This document shows, piece after piece, positions 49,233 through 61,724 of a DNA stretch of 64,000 nucleotides. A program made the translations under genes and the position numbers. The number at the start of each line of letters is the position of its first letter. The stretch's first letter is position 1. The stretch is taken from positions 248,001-312,000 of the forward strand of contig JAOTOL010001560.1 in NCBI GenBank assembly GCA_034440575.1. The letters are read 5' to 3'. Source of the stretch: Imbricaverruca yamaguchii (Eukaryota > Arthropoda > Thecostraca > Neoverrucidae). A model generated the notes under the pieces. It searched no databases, was not told the DNA's origin, and saw nothing but the letters and a program-made list of their open reading frames with translations.

Positions 49233-51964
49233 TGCGTCTGCGTGTGTACGTGTCACCATGGGTGTAACCACGGACTCTAAATTGGGGGGGGGACAAACCC
49301 GGGACGCGGCAAGTTTGAACAGGATAGAGGTACCTAGCCTCGCCTTCCCTTCCCTCTCCCTCCCCCGAAAAACAAATATCCTCGGATTTCAGCCACCTCT
49401 TTTTCAATGCCATTTTCAGACACTTCAATTAAATGATAAGTAAGTGCATTTCAATTTTTAAGATCTATCGATGTCAAAAATTATATTTTTGGGACCAAAC
49501 GTTTCACGAGAATTAGGAAGTTTCACTACTTATCGCTACCTATAAACATCTAGTTTTACGTCATACGTGCTGGACCAGATTTCACGATCACCATAGAGCA
49601 ACGCTGTATGTTAAACTTTGCCCTCTGGCAGCAGGAAAACCATACAATTTTGAACGATGGTTTTATATGATATATGGTTGTAAATATGAACATGCAATTT
49701 CCTTTTCCATGCCATCCTGTTTTACGGGGACACATTTCGATGCAATGACAACCAGGGAGGTTAAAGGGTCTGAAACTGAGGGCATGTACCTCCCACGTGG
49801 AATGTGGCGTCCCTCAGGCTGGGAAAATGCGTCCCTCTGAAAAGGTTCTAGAGTACCCGCTCTAATTTTTCAGTCTGAGGCGCCCCTATGACATAAAAGG
49901 GCACTCCCTTGGAAGGAAAGGCGCCCCTTAGGGAAGTCTTGGACTCGCCCCTTAGGGCCGAGTCCAGCCTGCCCCCTCGAATTTTGCAGCCACAGGTGTC
50001 CCTTCAGGTGCTTTCACAGTAGCGGCGCTGCAAAGAAATGACGCCCTTCCAGGCCCACATGACAATTCCTGGATCTACCTCTGAATGCAACATTGTTCTC
50101 GCGGTTATGAACTCGGCTAGTTATACAATTGTGCGCATTCACGTGTGGCTTCGATTGCAAATTTAGCTTTTGACCTCTAGCTTTGACCTTGACATATTCC
50201 GGTTTAAAAATGTTACTCGAAGGTTCACCATGGGCTGTCGCTTGATAGTGGATCCGAGTAGGCTTGGGCGAAAACCACAAAAAAATGTGAGACGACTGAA
50301 GAAATCGGCTTGAATTTTGATCTGTCAAGATTATTTCTGAATTTCAACTTTCTGATACTATACAAGACGACACGAATAACAACACGAATGACATCCATTT
50401 TCTGCAAATTGAAGCCCTAGCGACGAAACGCGAGGAGATCGAAGAACTTAGTCACACCTTTGACCTTGACCTGTCCCAGTTTGAAATGTTGGTCAAGTGT
50501 TCACCACTGATTATTGCTTGATACCAGAATTGGGTAAGTTTAAGAGAAAACGGAAAAATAGGCGATCGAAGGATTAGTTTGGCCTTTGTTCTTGAAAAAA
50601 TGTATTACTTATCTGTCTGATACTGCAATGTCGAATGACGATCATTTGATGGAAATTGAGGCGAATGCAACTGAATCTCGCGTTTGGTCGATATCGCTTC
50701 AATATCGCTATCTAATAAATCAAGCAAACCTTCGACCTAGAAGTTTGACCTTGACATGTACCGATTTGAAATGTTGCACGATGGTTCACCACAGACTATT
50801 GCTTGAAACCAGATTTGGGCAGGTTTGTGTGAGAAAAAAAAGGAGACAACCGAAGAAACCGGCTTGCGTTGAACCTTGACTGGTAAAGTGGTACAGTGAG
50901 ACCTACGTAGTTCCTACCAGCATGTTCAGTACATGCAGAAGCATTTGTGGTAATTGATCCGAACGATCATAAACCCGTCGCTGAATGTCAATGTCAATAC
51001 AAATACGCCTCTGGCGAACTCGTCGCTAAATACGAAGACGAATATGACGTTAACTTAACGTACGTGTTTAAGGCTGTCCAGGATTTCCCTCAATAGTCTT
51101 CAAGGTATTCAAGTACACCCAGAGCCAAAACTGTTCAAGATATATCAATATATGGGCAGGGGAATGCAACCTAAGACGTATCAAGCCCAGCGATAATGCA
51201 AATGTGTTGCCTAGCAGAGCACAATTTTCCATCCAAACAAAAACAGAAGATGGTCAAGGTTTATGTTTAAAAAAGTAGATGTTATTCAAGCATTGGGTGG
51301 AAGCAGACGTTTTAAACATTCGCTGATTTCCCATTCGAATAGATTGTGCCGACAGACAACCTGTGAATCCCGTTGATTGGCTAGATCGGCTTTTAGTATT
51401 TTTGGTGATTCTGTTGCATATATATTTTCACTTTATAATGATTAAGTATAATTTTACGGCGATCATACTCAGGTAGTTGAGCTTTGGAGGGGACACGGAT
51501 AAAAATTTGAGGGGGGCAAATCGCCACTTCTCATAAATTGGGGGGACATTCCCCCCCCCCAATGGTTACACCCCTGCGTGTCACGTGTCTGACATCGGCC
51601 GACGCGTCGTGCCCGGTAGCGGAGCGGCTCGTCGTCATCTCCGTCCGTCGCCGACGCTTTCACCACGCCGGAGAGGCCGACCGACTCGTCGAGCGTAGCG
51701 AAAGTGTGCTCATGCAACGGAGCTAGGACTGGGCGAATGTGTGGCGTCACTGCCTTGGGAAAGGCGAGCGCGCCCTATTCAGCTGTGACGTAACGGCCGC
51801 CATCAGCTGACTCGCGCGCAGTCAATGTCGGAGCCTTTCTTGCCTGGCGGGCGCCTCTTGTGAATGTTTTCCTACGGCGGGGAAGATCAGTGTGCCAGTT
51901 GGCCGTCAGTGTAGCTGCGGCGCTCCTTTCACGCGCCGTCAGGCGACGACACGTCCTGTCGTCA
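49233..51964. other. Repeat-rich region, no gene recognised
   Basis: Carries a poly-G module (49285 and, inverted, 51540-51560: GTGTAACCATTGGGGGGGG on the minus strand), the 290-bp repeats and a CpG-rich stretch (51580-51960). A GC3-rich minus frame at 51600-51720 (LDESVGLSGVVKASATDGDD) could be an exon but runs into the repeat. Confidence 0.4.
50155..50880 (+). repeat. Three diverged tandem copies of a about 290-bp repeat
   Basis: TTTGACCTTGAC(A/C)T, GTTTGAAATGTT, GGTTCACCA and ATTGCTTGA(T/A)ACCAGA recur near 50170, 50460 and 50740. Similar TGACCT-rich tracts occur at 290, 5955, 6410, 6760, 18760, 19215 and 46025. Confidence 0.7.
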
Positions 51965-53200
51965 GAGAGCTGGCCGCTCCTGACTGACTGACGTCAGAGA
52001 ACTGGCCGCTCATGACTGACTGACGTCAGAGAACTGGCCGCTCATGACTGACTGACGTCAGAGAACTGGCCGCTCATGACTGACTGACGTCAGAGAACTG
52101 GCCGCTCATGACTGACTGACGTCAGAGAACTGACCGCTCATGACTGCCTGACGTCAGAGAACTGGCCGCTCCTGACTGCCTGACGTCAGAGAACTAACCG
52201 CTCCTGACTGCCTGACGTCAGAGAACTGGCCGCTCCTGACTGACTGACGTCAGAGAACTGGCCGCTCCTGACTGCCTGACGTCAGAGAACTGGCCGCTCC
52301 TGACTGCCTGACGTCAGAGAACTGGCCGCTCCTGACTGACTGACGTCAGAGAACTGACCGCTCCTGACTGAAGCTCCTGACTGCCTGACGTCAGAGAACT
52401 AACCGCTCCTGACTGCCTGACGTCAGAGAACTGGCCGCTCCTGACTGACTGACGTCAGAGAACTGGCCGCTCCTGACTGCCTGACGTCAGAGAACTGGCC
52501 GCTCATGACCGCCTGACGTCAGAGAACTGGCCGCTCCTGACTGCCTGACGTCAGAGAACTGGCCGCTCATGACTGCCTGACGTCAGAGAACTGGCCGATC
52601 CTGACTGCCTGACGTCAGAGAACTAACCGCTCCTGACTGCCTGACGTCAGAGAACTGGCCGCTCCTGACTGACTGACGTCAGAGAACTGGCCGCTCCTGA
52701 CTGCCTGACGTCAGAGAACTGGCCGCTCCTGACTGCCTGACGTCAGAGAACTGGCCGCTCCTGACTGACTGACGTCAGAGAACTGACCGCTCCTGACTGC
52801 CTGACGTCAGAGAACTAACCGCTCCTGACTGCCTGACGTCAGAGAACTGGCCGCTCCTGACTGACTGACGTCAGAGAACTGGCCGCTCCTGACTGCCTGA
52901 CGTCAGAGAACTGCGCTGAGGCTGACGTCAGAGATGGCCTTGACTGCCTGACGCCAGAGAACTGGCCGCTCCTGACTGCCTGACGTCAGAGAACTGGCCG
53001 CTCCTGACTGACTGACGTCAGAGAACTGGCCGCTCCTGACTGACTGACGTCAGAGAACTGGCCGCTCATGACTGACTGACGTCAGAGAACTGGCCGCTCC
53101 TGACTGACTGACGTCAGAGAACTGACCGCTCATGACTGACTGACGTCAGAGAACTGGCCGCTCATGACTGCCTGACGTCAGAGAACTGGCCGCTCCTGGT
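51965..53200 (+). repeat. 32-bp minisatellite carrying a consensus CRE in nearly every unit (about 38 copies)
   Basis: Units contain CTGACGTCAGAGAACTGGCC then GCTCCTGACT. TGACGTCA is the full palindromic CREB/ATF site. Two linker types (ACTGACTGACG and ACTGCCTGACG) occur, plus two disrupted units near 52367 and 52910. Confidence 0.93.
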
Positions 53201-53275
53201 GCTACGGCGGACCACGCCCACTCCCCGTGCTATATAGCTGTTCTCTCGCTCGCCGCACCACGTAGACTGTCCCCT
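53190..53275 (+). promoter_or_regulatory. Possible core promoter next to the CRE array
   Basis: Directly after the last CRE unit come CCACGCCCAC and TATATAG (53231-53237), then CG-rich sequence. The order resembles CRE, GC-box and TATA, but no coding exon was recognised downstream. Inference from motifs only. Confidence 0.25.
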
Positions 53276-54997
53276 CTCTCCACATCATATCAGACCATCC
53301 TGTCTTTCTTCATCACATCAGACCATCTCTTATCCTTCCACACTTTTCGTACCATCTTTCTCCTACCATCCCTCTCGTTGCATTTCAATTGTTATCCCAC
53401 ATCCTTGTACTACTACAGACCATCCCGTCTCCCCACACCACAGCAAGTTATCCCCCATATGCCTGTACAGACTACTCCCTCTCCCTGCATCACAGACAAA
53501 ACCACAGACAGAGCCCCGGAGCCCCCTCCCCCTTGTCAGCCAATAATGCACTAGATCAAACAAGGCATTTTTATATTTTCACCGCGCAAAACAAGAAGTA
53601 TTCCACTCGCTTCGAGCGCCGATAGCGGTCTCTGTTCCATGAAATTTGTATTTTGTCGGTCATCCTTAAAGAACATCCCGTCACAGAATGACATCCCCTC
53701 TTCCTGAACCGCAGCAGACCATTCCTGGCAAGGCGAGCCAGTGCTTCAGCGCACCACAGCGAAGCTAGTGCTATAACAATTAATTTTGGCGGGGTGGCTA
53801 TGCGGACGACCTTGGAAGCCGTGGCACCAGCGCACAGCTGTGGCTGCGCTGATCCTATCGTAGTCTTGGCAAAGGCGACGCAGGATGGACAAGGCCCGGC
53901 AAAAACCATGCATGCACATCGGCAGGGTGAAAGGCAGCCTGAAAGGCGTTCGGCTGATTATTCCGAGCGCATTCTTTCCAAGGAGACAGCCAAGGTCGAA
54001 CCAAGGAAGCGCATGCTCTGTGTTGGCTAATATAGCTGGTGGATAGATTTACTCCTGATCGTCAGGGAAAGAAACAAAAACTGTAGCAACTTCAACAACG
54101 GCATTCAGAGACAAGTCCAGAAGAATGTTTCTTGCATTGTTTTGTTTTATTCTGGAGCAGTTTTGAGTGGCATGCTCGTTTACTCTCTGCATAGCGCACT
54201 CTCCATTTGATAAACGCAGCTGTTACGTATATATCTCAGATATATATTTGAACTTCATGCGGTTATCAGTATCTCATCATGGATGTCGTGCTAGCCACGA
54301 ATGGTACAGGCAGGCCCAATTGCGTTTGATTAAGCATGCACCTGGTAAGCTATCTGAACGAAAGCACTATGCTAAACAAGTAGCACCGTACGAATAAAAG
54401 CATATGATACCTATTGCGTACCTTTTATGTAATTTTCACGGAGATGAATGGAGTCTGAAAACTAACCACGACGCAGAGAGTGTTTCAAATGCATCTATTA
54501 TTCTTAAAAGGACGACCGATTTTATTTGTCTGCCCTAGAACAATGATTGAGCTTGTTCATGTACCCACTCACTTTGTCACTCTTAAGTTTGACCGGCGGA
54601 CAACTTCACAAGCTTAGCTGCTTTCAATCCAGGGTTCGCACATTGTGATTTCAGCTAAACTGTGATGTATATCGGCACGTGATAAATATAGTATGCATTA
54701 GCATTCCTTAGAAAAACACGTTAAATAAAAAGCCATAACATTTGATCACTTAAGGGTCACACAGCTAGTAAAAAAACGCATAACAAAACACAAGACAAAA
54801 CACCCTGAATAGGTTATTTAGCGTATGAAATGCGCTTCGCAAAGAGTGTTGCCGCCATCAAAACAATGAGGAACAGAGAGAAGTGAGACACGCACATTGC
54901 AGGTGGCGGAAGCCGTCTTTTTGCTTCCTTTGGATAATAGCTTTGAGAGCATTGGCTCACTGAGGTAAGCTTTGTCACCTGAGCATTAATTCGTGCA

Positions 54998-55023
54998 AAC
55001 ACACACACACAGACATACATACA

Positions 55024-55064
<41 letters not shown>

Positions 55065-55066
55065 CA
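54998..55066. repeat. (CA)n and (TA)n microsatellite
   Basis: CACACACACACAGACATACA followed by a TA tract. Confidence 0.9.
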
Positions 55067-55189
55067 GTGCATGGTGATATTCCTGATACATCACACAAGG
55101 TGCATTTGCTTATACTTAGCCGTTGGTGGGGTTACAACCAACGCGTACACGTACTCTGTGCAGGGGGCTCGACTCGCCAACCCCCACCC

Positions 55190-55527
55190 CCAGCGTCGGT
55201 CCATTCTGGGCCGGGTAGGGGGTGGCGGCCAGTAGGACGGCCAGTAGGACCGCTGGTAGGACCGCTGGTAGGACCGCTGGTAGGACGGCCGGGCGGAAGG
55301 GCCGCGTTCCGCACGTTCCGGGCGCACGACGCTGCCGGCCGGCGCCGAGTGCGTCTGCTGGTGCTGCGTGACCTCGGACACGTGTGCCGCGTCCTCGCCC
55401 GGTGCCCGTCGTTTCGGGGCTGGCGTGACCTCGAGGTCGGAGCGTGTTGCCTGTCGAACGCTCGCCCCGCCGCTGCCGGGGACGTGCCGGGAGGTCGACT
55501 GGCGGGTCTGCTGGTGGGGCCCGCAGG
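55190..55527 (-). CDS. Possible coding exon, unrecognised (low confidence)
   Basis: On the minus strand an acceptor-like TTTGTCTGTGTCCAG (exon start about 55527) opens a frame with strong G/C third positions, including RSDLEVTPAPKRRAPGEDAA and a Ser-Tyr-Gln-Arg repeat (PSYQRSYQRSYQRSYWPSYW). No donor was clear and no family was recognised. Confidence 0.2.
55222..55297 (+). repeat. 13-bp tandem repeat (5 copies)
   Basis: Units of GGTAGGACCGCTG and GGCCAGTAGGACG in a GC-rich segment. Confidence 0.8.
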
Positions 55528-56263
55528 CTGGACACAGACAAAGACGCTTATTCACGCCTTCCACAATAAACTCGTGGCTATTACAGTCTATTGTCCAATT
55601 TTAAAACAGTGTCACGGAAAAAAGGCTGTCACAGACACACATAAAAGCATGTAACAGTTCCTCATACCAGCGACACGGAAAGTCAGGAGTTACGGTAAGG
55701 ATGATAAGAAATCAGCAAGTATGATAATGAGTCAGCAAGTTTGATAAGAAGTCAGATAGTATAATATGAAGTCAGGAAGTAGGTAAGATCAATCTGACCT
55801 GTCTCGTACACAAATACCGCCTAAGGCGCCAACCAAACGTAGGAACTTGCAGTTGCCTCAGTTCGTGTGGTAGGTCATCATGCAGAACAGGAGTTCTGGA
55901 GCAAAAACGGCGCATGCCCATCTCTGTTCGCGACCTGGGGACGTACAGGTCCCGGTCGTCACGGATGTGACGATCACGATGCCCGGCGACTGTTTTGATG
56001 GTCCCGGCTGATGAATCCGGCCCCTGTGGCGGCCACTCCAGGCCAGTGTCGGTGACTCCAGGCCGCGCTCCTGACTCCTGGAGCTGTCGTCAGGCGATGT
56101 CGGCAGCTGCAAGTTAAGTGCGGCCTAAGTGCACCTGTCGGTGTACTTAGGGCCTGGTCCGATGTTGTTGGGGCTCAGGCCGGTTCTGGCTGTCACTGCG
56201 CTGGTGTTGACTCCTGGTGTTGTCCTTTGCGGGGCGATGCTGGCACAGGCTTTTGCGGTGTTG

Positions 56264-56340
56264 ACGTCTGGGATGCTGACTGAGAGGCTGACGTCTGGGA
56301 GGCTGACTGAGAGGCTGACGTCTGGGAGGCTGACTCAAGG
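56264..56340 (+). repeat. 27-bp tandem repeat (3 copies)
   Basis: Three copies of GAGGCTGACGTCTGGGAGGC plus TGACTGA. Confidence 0.85.
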
Positions 56341-59159
56341 GATGGATTTGTGTTTCCTTATTACCAGTGATAAGACATTTTGGCTGCGCTCGTGCCAATT
56401 GGCGACTGTGGACCACCATCCGGGCAACCAGACTCCGTCGAAGGTTTTCACCTTGCACTGAGAACAACAGATGTTAACGGGGACTTTGTCTTTAACCGTT
56501 ACGTTTGCTCCGCGATACATACTTGGCCCAGATGCCTTTGTGGAGCATAAAGCCTTCTTCAGTGTTGCTGTCCAACGTCTCGGAGGTGAATGCCGTTACC
56601 TGACAAATTATCCGCTGGCATTACACGGCGGACGATGATGTTGGCTGTCCCCTAGTCTTCAACCTCGCTTAAGAGAAGCTTGGATTTATCTTGCTGGCGG
56701 TGCGCGCACCGAACGCCATGTTCAAAGGCGTGCACGGTAATTCCTTCAGAGTGATGAAGGGAAGGCCCGGTTATCGCCGACAATCTGACCACGTGCTAGG
56801 TGGTGAATTAATGTAGCACACCAGCGGACACGTGAATAAACTAGGTCCACCCAACTCGATCATCAACATTAGTCGCCCGTGTAATGGCGGATTCCGACCT
56901 GATTGATGTTCTCGGCATCATCGGTCGAGCGGTGCGAAGTCATTTGCCTGCCGGTGGTTCGGTTCAGACCAACGATGGGATAATAATTTCGTATTTGCTG
57001 ACGAACATAATGCTCGATACCATCACGCGAAGTGGACGAAAATACAATGCGGTATTACATCTGAGCACGACTTGGCCAATAATGGGGCCATCATTTGTGA
57101 ACATAATGTTTTTTTGCAAACTATGAACAAGGTTCATGGCAGTTTCGAAGAATCAGTGTCTTCTGGATAGCAAAACGTAAGCAAAGAATCGGGATGCATG
57201 CAAATGTTTGAACCCAGGATAAAATGCTTCCAAGTCAATTAATCTTCCTGAGATATAATAGGAGCTGACATCGGAGTGAAAAGGAATATCCAGCGATGCA
57301 AACTTCCCACGTGCCAACATTCTACAAATTGTGTTTGGGTTTTAGGGCGCATCAACTGCAGTGATTATACAGTACATACTGTGTTATGCTCTGGTCGGTG
57401 TGAAGAGTAAATAACATAATTAATCATACTAAACACAGAAAAGGACAAGCAAAAGAACTAGGATTTTGCCTGGGTTACAATTGGTCAGGTACTCGGAAAA
57501 GTACCTAACAACGTTTTCTAATCTGCCTGCATGTTAGGCTGCGAGACATAGATCAGTGCCTGATCTCACTGATTGCAACGGCGCCCATTTGTACCTGCGA
57601 CTATTGGCAATGCCCATGACTGACTTAGGGTTTCTCTAGCAGGTACAGGCAATGGTGCCACTGTACGACTTGATATATCAACGTGTGTGTGTGTGTCTTC
57701 TGTCACTCTTACGATTACCAAAGCCAGCCAGTGTGGACAAAAGAAGCAATGCTGAAAAACATTCCATCGTCCTTGATATTTATCCCGATGGCTGTGCCGA
57801 ACGCATGCCCGAAGGGCTCTGTGAACTTAACACACCGTGGTTGGAGGCAAATCTATTCTCTTCCATAACCAAACGTATTCGGTTATTTCAACGAAATGTG
57901 GTACATAGATTGGCAACATAATCGCGATGTCACCATGACATCGGTCAAAGCAGTCAATGTTGGGCTATTATTTCGTTCTTGAGACTCATAGGTCAGCGGG
58001 GAGACAGATGGAATTTCTAATTAGCAATTTTTAATCTGCAGTTACAATGCATGACGAAATTAATAGCATGGGAGCATGTGATTACTTGGATGGGATCAGT
58101 CAAAGTCAACCGAGGTTAAGCAAGCTTACTGAATGTATTCTTGCTTGATTTGCGACTTGACGTGTAGCAGTTTGACAGTCGTGAGCCTGTTTTTGCTTTC
58201 CACTTTTGTCGGCAATGTCATAGTCAAGAACATTAAAGTAATATGATCGTGTCTGGAATAGCTAGTTGTTCAATAACTAGTAAGAACATACTGCAACAAC
58301 AACAATGTAATCCAGATACAGTGCATTTGATCTGGATGCTGTTTTCTAATGACAAGTTGTGCACTTCCCGTGAAATATCAGCGGCAACCCATCTTGAGGA
58401 TTGAATATGATAGCACATTCTCCCGCTGCCATCTCACAGAGCTCACCCATGAATCCGTCGCTGGAGATAATGTGGCACTGTACAACGGAGCGAGACGCCA
58501 AAATACCAGGTGATTGCGCAGAGCCTGCATTGGGACGTCTCTGTCGGCACGCCTCAGGGAACTTTCAGGTCTGTGGTGAAGTGTATTCTTGTTAGCGCGA
58601 ATGATTTTTCCAACCCAAACCAGTCCATAACTACAGGCCGCGGAACATGTACAAGGGCATGTTGATAGCCATCACAGGAATCTATATCTAACGCTTGGTC
58701 GGGACAAAGGATCGGATAGCATTGCATTCTGACACGTCCTATTGATGAGCGTCCAGCCACACAATGGCTTTTGGATGTGATAATGTGCTGAATAGTCACC
58801 ACGCAGTATAGTGTTGAAAATGTCGCACCCCTACTCTTTTTGTAGAATGTTTGTGCATCAGTCCGAGAGAAGTGCTAAAGTAAGCAGCTAAAGCCGTGGC
58901 GGATATCGATTGATATCTTGTTGTGGATGGCTAGCTTTACGCGGAATTGTTGATGAAGTAAATGACATCTCTTCAGTTGGCCTCCTCCGACCTGGCTGAA
59001 CGGCATCTTGTGAGCGCAAACGCGCGCCTGAACGCGACGTTTTCTCGCGAGTTCGAGCGCGAGCTACCAACTGACTGACAGCTGGCTGACATCCTGACCG
59101 AGCGGCACCGCACGAGCTCAACAGCACACGGCGGTCGGAGCGTGGTGGCGTGACACCGG

Positions 59160-59452
59160 ACGGCGCGTGTCACGGACCGAGCGGCTCCCAGTCCACCGGA
59201 CGGCACGTGTCACGGACCGAGTGGCTCCCAGTCCACCGGACGGCACGTGTCACGGACCGAGTGGCTCCCAGTCCACCGGACGGCACGTGTCACGGACCGA
59301 GTGGCTCCCAGTCCACCGGACGTCACGTGTCACGGACCGAGTGGCTCCCAGTCCACCGGACGGCACGTGTCACGGACCGAGCGGCTCCCAGTCCACCGGA
59401 CGGCACGTGTCACGGACCGAGTGGCTCCCAGTCCACCGGACGGCACGAGCTG
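59160..59452 (+). repeat. 40-bp minisatellite with CACGTG (about 7 copies)
   Basis: Near-identical units of CGGCACGTGTCACGGACCGA and GTGGCTCCCAGTCCACCGGA. It leads into a very CpG-rich segment. Confidence 0.93.
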
Positions 59453-59930
59453 CGCCGAGAGGCCGGCCCGGAGCGGGACCGCGCGCGACGGCAGCGGCCG
59501 CCGCCCGGTGAACTGGGCCGGCGCGCCCGCCGACGGTGGGTCCGGCCGCGCTGCCCTTCACCACCGATGTTGCGGAACGTCCGCGGCCGGCGGCCGCCCG
59601 GTTGCCGGAACAGCCGGCGACGCGACGCACCTTCCCGCCAGTGACCCAATGCAGGTCAGGGACGCGCGTGCGCGCCGGCGCCGGCGCCGGCCGCCGGCCG
59701 CGCTGCACTCGCGGCTCTGCCGCCGCAGCCGAGCGTCAAAGTGAAAGTGTGCGCGCCGCCGCCGCGCCGCCGTGTCGACTGTGCACGGCCGGGTCAGTTT
59801 TCGACAGCCGCTCCACTCAGGGTCGTCGAGAGAGTGGTCAGACGTCGGCCGGCTGGACGGCGCTCGCCGGTGTCGGCTCAGGTCCGGCTGCCGGCCTCAC
59901 GCGCCGCGCCACGTCCTCACCACATCCGCG
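59452..59930. promoter_or_regulatory. CpG-rich segment, possible promoter region
   Basis: About 480 bp with very high CpG density (for example GCGGCCGCCGCCCGG and GCGCCGGCGCCGGCC) and an Inr-like TCAGTT near 59793. No exon was recognised on either side; direction is unknown. Confidence 0.3.
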
Positions 59931-60240
59931 CGACGTCCGCGCGACGTCCGCACCACATCCGCACCACGTCCGCACCACATCCGCGCGACGTCCGCACCAC
60001 ACCTGCACCACATCCGCACCACACCTGCACCACATCCGCACCACATCCGCATCACATCCGCACCACATCCGCACCACATCCGCACCACAACAGCACGACA
60101 TCCGCACCACATCCGCATCACATCCGCACCACATCCGCACCACATCCGCACCACAACAGCACGACATCCGCACCACATCCGCATCACATCCGCAGCTAGT
60201 CCGAGCTGCATCAGCACCACATTCGCATCACATCTGCGCT
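59930..60240 (+). repeat. 12-bp minisatellite (about 25 copies)
   Basis: Tandem CCACATCCGCAC-type units with CACCTGCAC and CAACAGCACGACAT variants; a 60-bp block with the CAACAGCACGACAT variant is duplicated. Confidence 0.85.
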
Positions 60241-61724
60241 CATCTGCACCATGCCCGTACCACCTTCACACTCGTATTATATCTCTTGAACACTGCCAAA
60301 TCCGACCGGTCAGCCCAGAGCCTCAGTTTTGTGTTCCCTACTAATCACCCGTGATATTCAACGGTCTATCCACAAAAACCACAAGTCATCCTCTCTTTTT
60401 CTCGAACGACACATCGCTTTACCGGACTCTCATACCCATGACGTACAAGAACCAGGCACCACCTCAATATGACTGTGACGAGAGTCATAAGTATGACCTA
60501 GATTAGGCCATCGCAATACATTGCATTAAAAACCATTCGTCAGACATTTTCTTTTACCTCCAAAACCAGCACTCAAGAACTCTTCCCTGTGATGAGAGAA
60601 CCTCGCTAAGGAAGTGTACAAGAATCTTAGAATCAGGATATGAACAGATCACAAATGTCATCGTGTAACCCGCATAATAAGAAAGGTTAATGGACACTTA
60701 GGACCAATCCATCTGATAATAACGATACTCGTCCCATTTCCAAGGTCAATTCATGACTAGATTTATATTACATTTATCAGATCACATTTCGAATACTTCG
60801 ACATATTTGTGATGAACTGAGAACAGCAAGGCATGTCCGCTTCCAGCATCGCAGGCTCCGTACCATTACGGGAATTTTACCACGAAATCGACAGGACTTG
60901 TAGCATGAGTTATTACAGGTAGGACGATCCGCCGTCAATGAGTTGCGAAAGCTCCGTCCGAAAGCACAAAACATTAGCTTCACCCTTCAGGAAGCGCGAC
61001 ATGCACAAATCGGTCAAACACCTACAAATTCAGCAGTACATGTCAATGCAGCATCCAAACCATACTTCAACATTCCGAAAATTGCTCAACCAATGAACAC
61101 ACAAAAAATGAACATGGGCGTCCTCCCAATTTCTGTAAGTCTATCAGCTTCCTCTCTTACCTGCGTGCAGTTGCCGAACGTTTACAGACAAGAGATGTTA
61201 AACTCATTCAGCTTCGGCTGAAAAGTGATTTAACACAACATAATTCGGGCTGGCAGCTCTGACCTAAACTCGCACCTTTTCCGATTTAAATCAATATATC
61301 TGCTGCCTTCACTTCCTCGTCTAAGTGCAGCTGTGGCTACCTGCTCGTAACTGTCGGGTATACACAATGTCCCCTTCTATATAATCTCTACAATGCCCTG
61401 TTGGAAAGTGTAGCACACGAAAAACTGATTCCGACTTTACTTTTCTACTGTAATCCAAGGAAATGGAAAGTGAACTCTCAGACCTCAGCCTCAAGCAGGG
61501 CGACAACCGCACCCACTCACACTGCCCCAACCAACACCCTGAGGGCTGTCGTAGCTACTGTTCTGTCCACCCTATGTTCTCCATCTCCCTCATACCATGC
61601 TCTCGGAAAGATCGCGGCCGCCCGAAGTAACTCCGATCCAAACGCCAAATCCATGGCCGGTCGCACGCTAGTCTCCAAGTTGGATCCTTCGTCTCCAAGT
61701 TCGGTTCCACCCTCCAGCTCGTCA
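60241..61724. other. No gene recognised
   Basis: AT-rich unique sequence between two minisatellites; short frames only. Confidence 0.45.

Larger units (their letters stand above)
53276..59159. other. No gene recognised with confidence
   Basis: Unique AT-rich DNA with microsatellites, the 13-bp and 27-bp repeats and one possible exon (55190-55527). At 58976-59080 a frame LASSDLAERHLVSANARLNA looks coding-like but meets TGA. Confidence 0.4.

Noticed and set aside
51469..51750. Minus-strand 93-codon frame
   Set aside because: Its C-terminal half is a dispersed poly-G repeat; the GC3-rich first half is mentioned only as a weak possibility.
58976..59165. Possible coiled-coil exon (LASSDLAERHLVSANARLNA)
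   Set aside because: An in-frame TGA follows ELPTD and no donor is found; no family recognised.
60780..61220. LINE-like endonuclease or RT remains
   Set aside because: A few residues resemble LINE tails but no ordered motif set was found.
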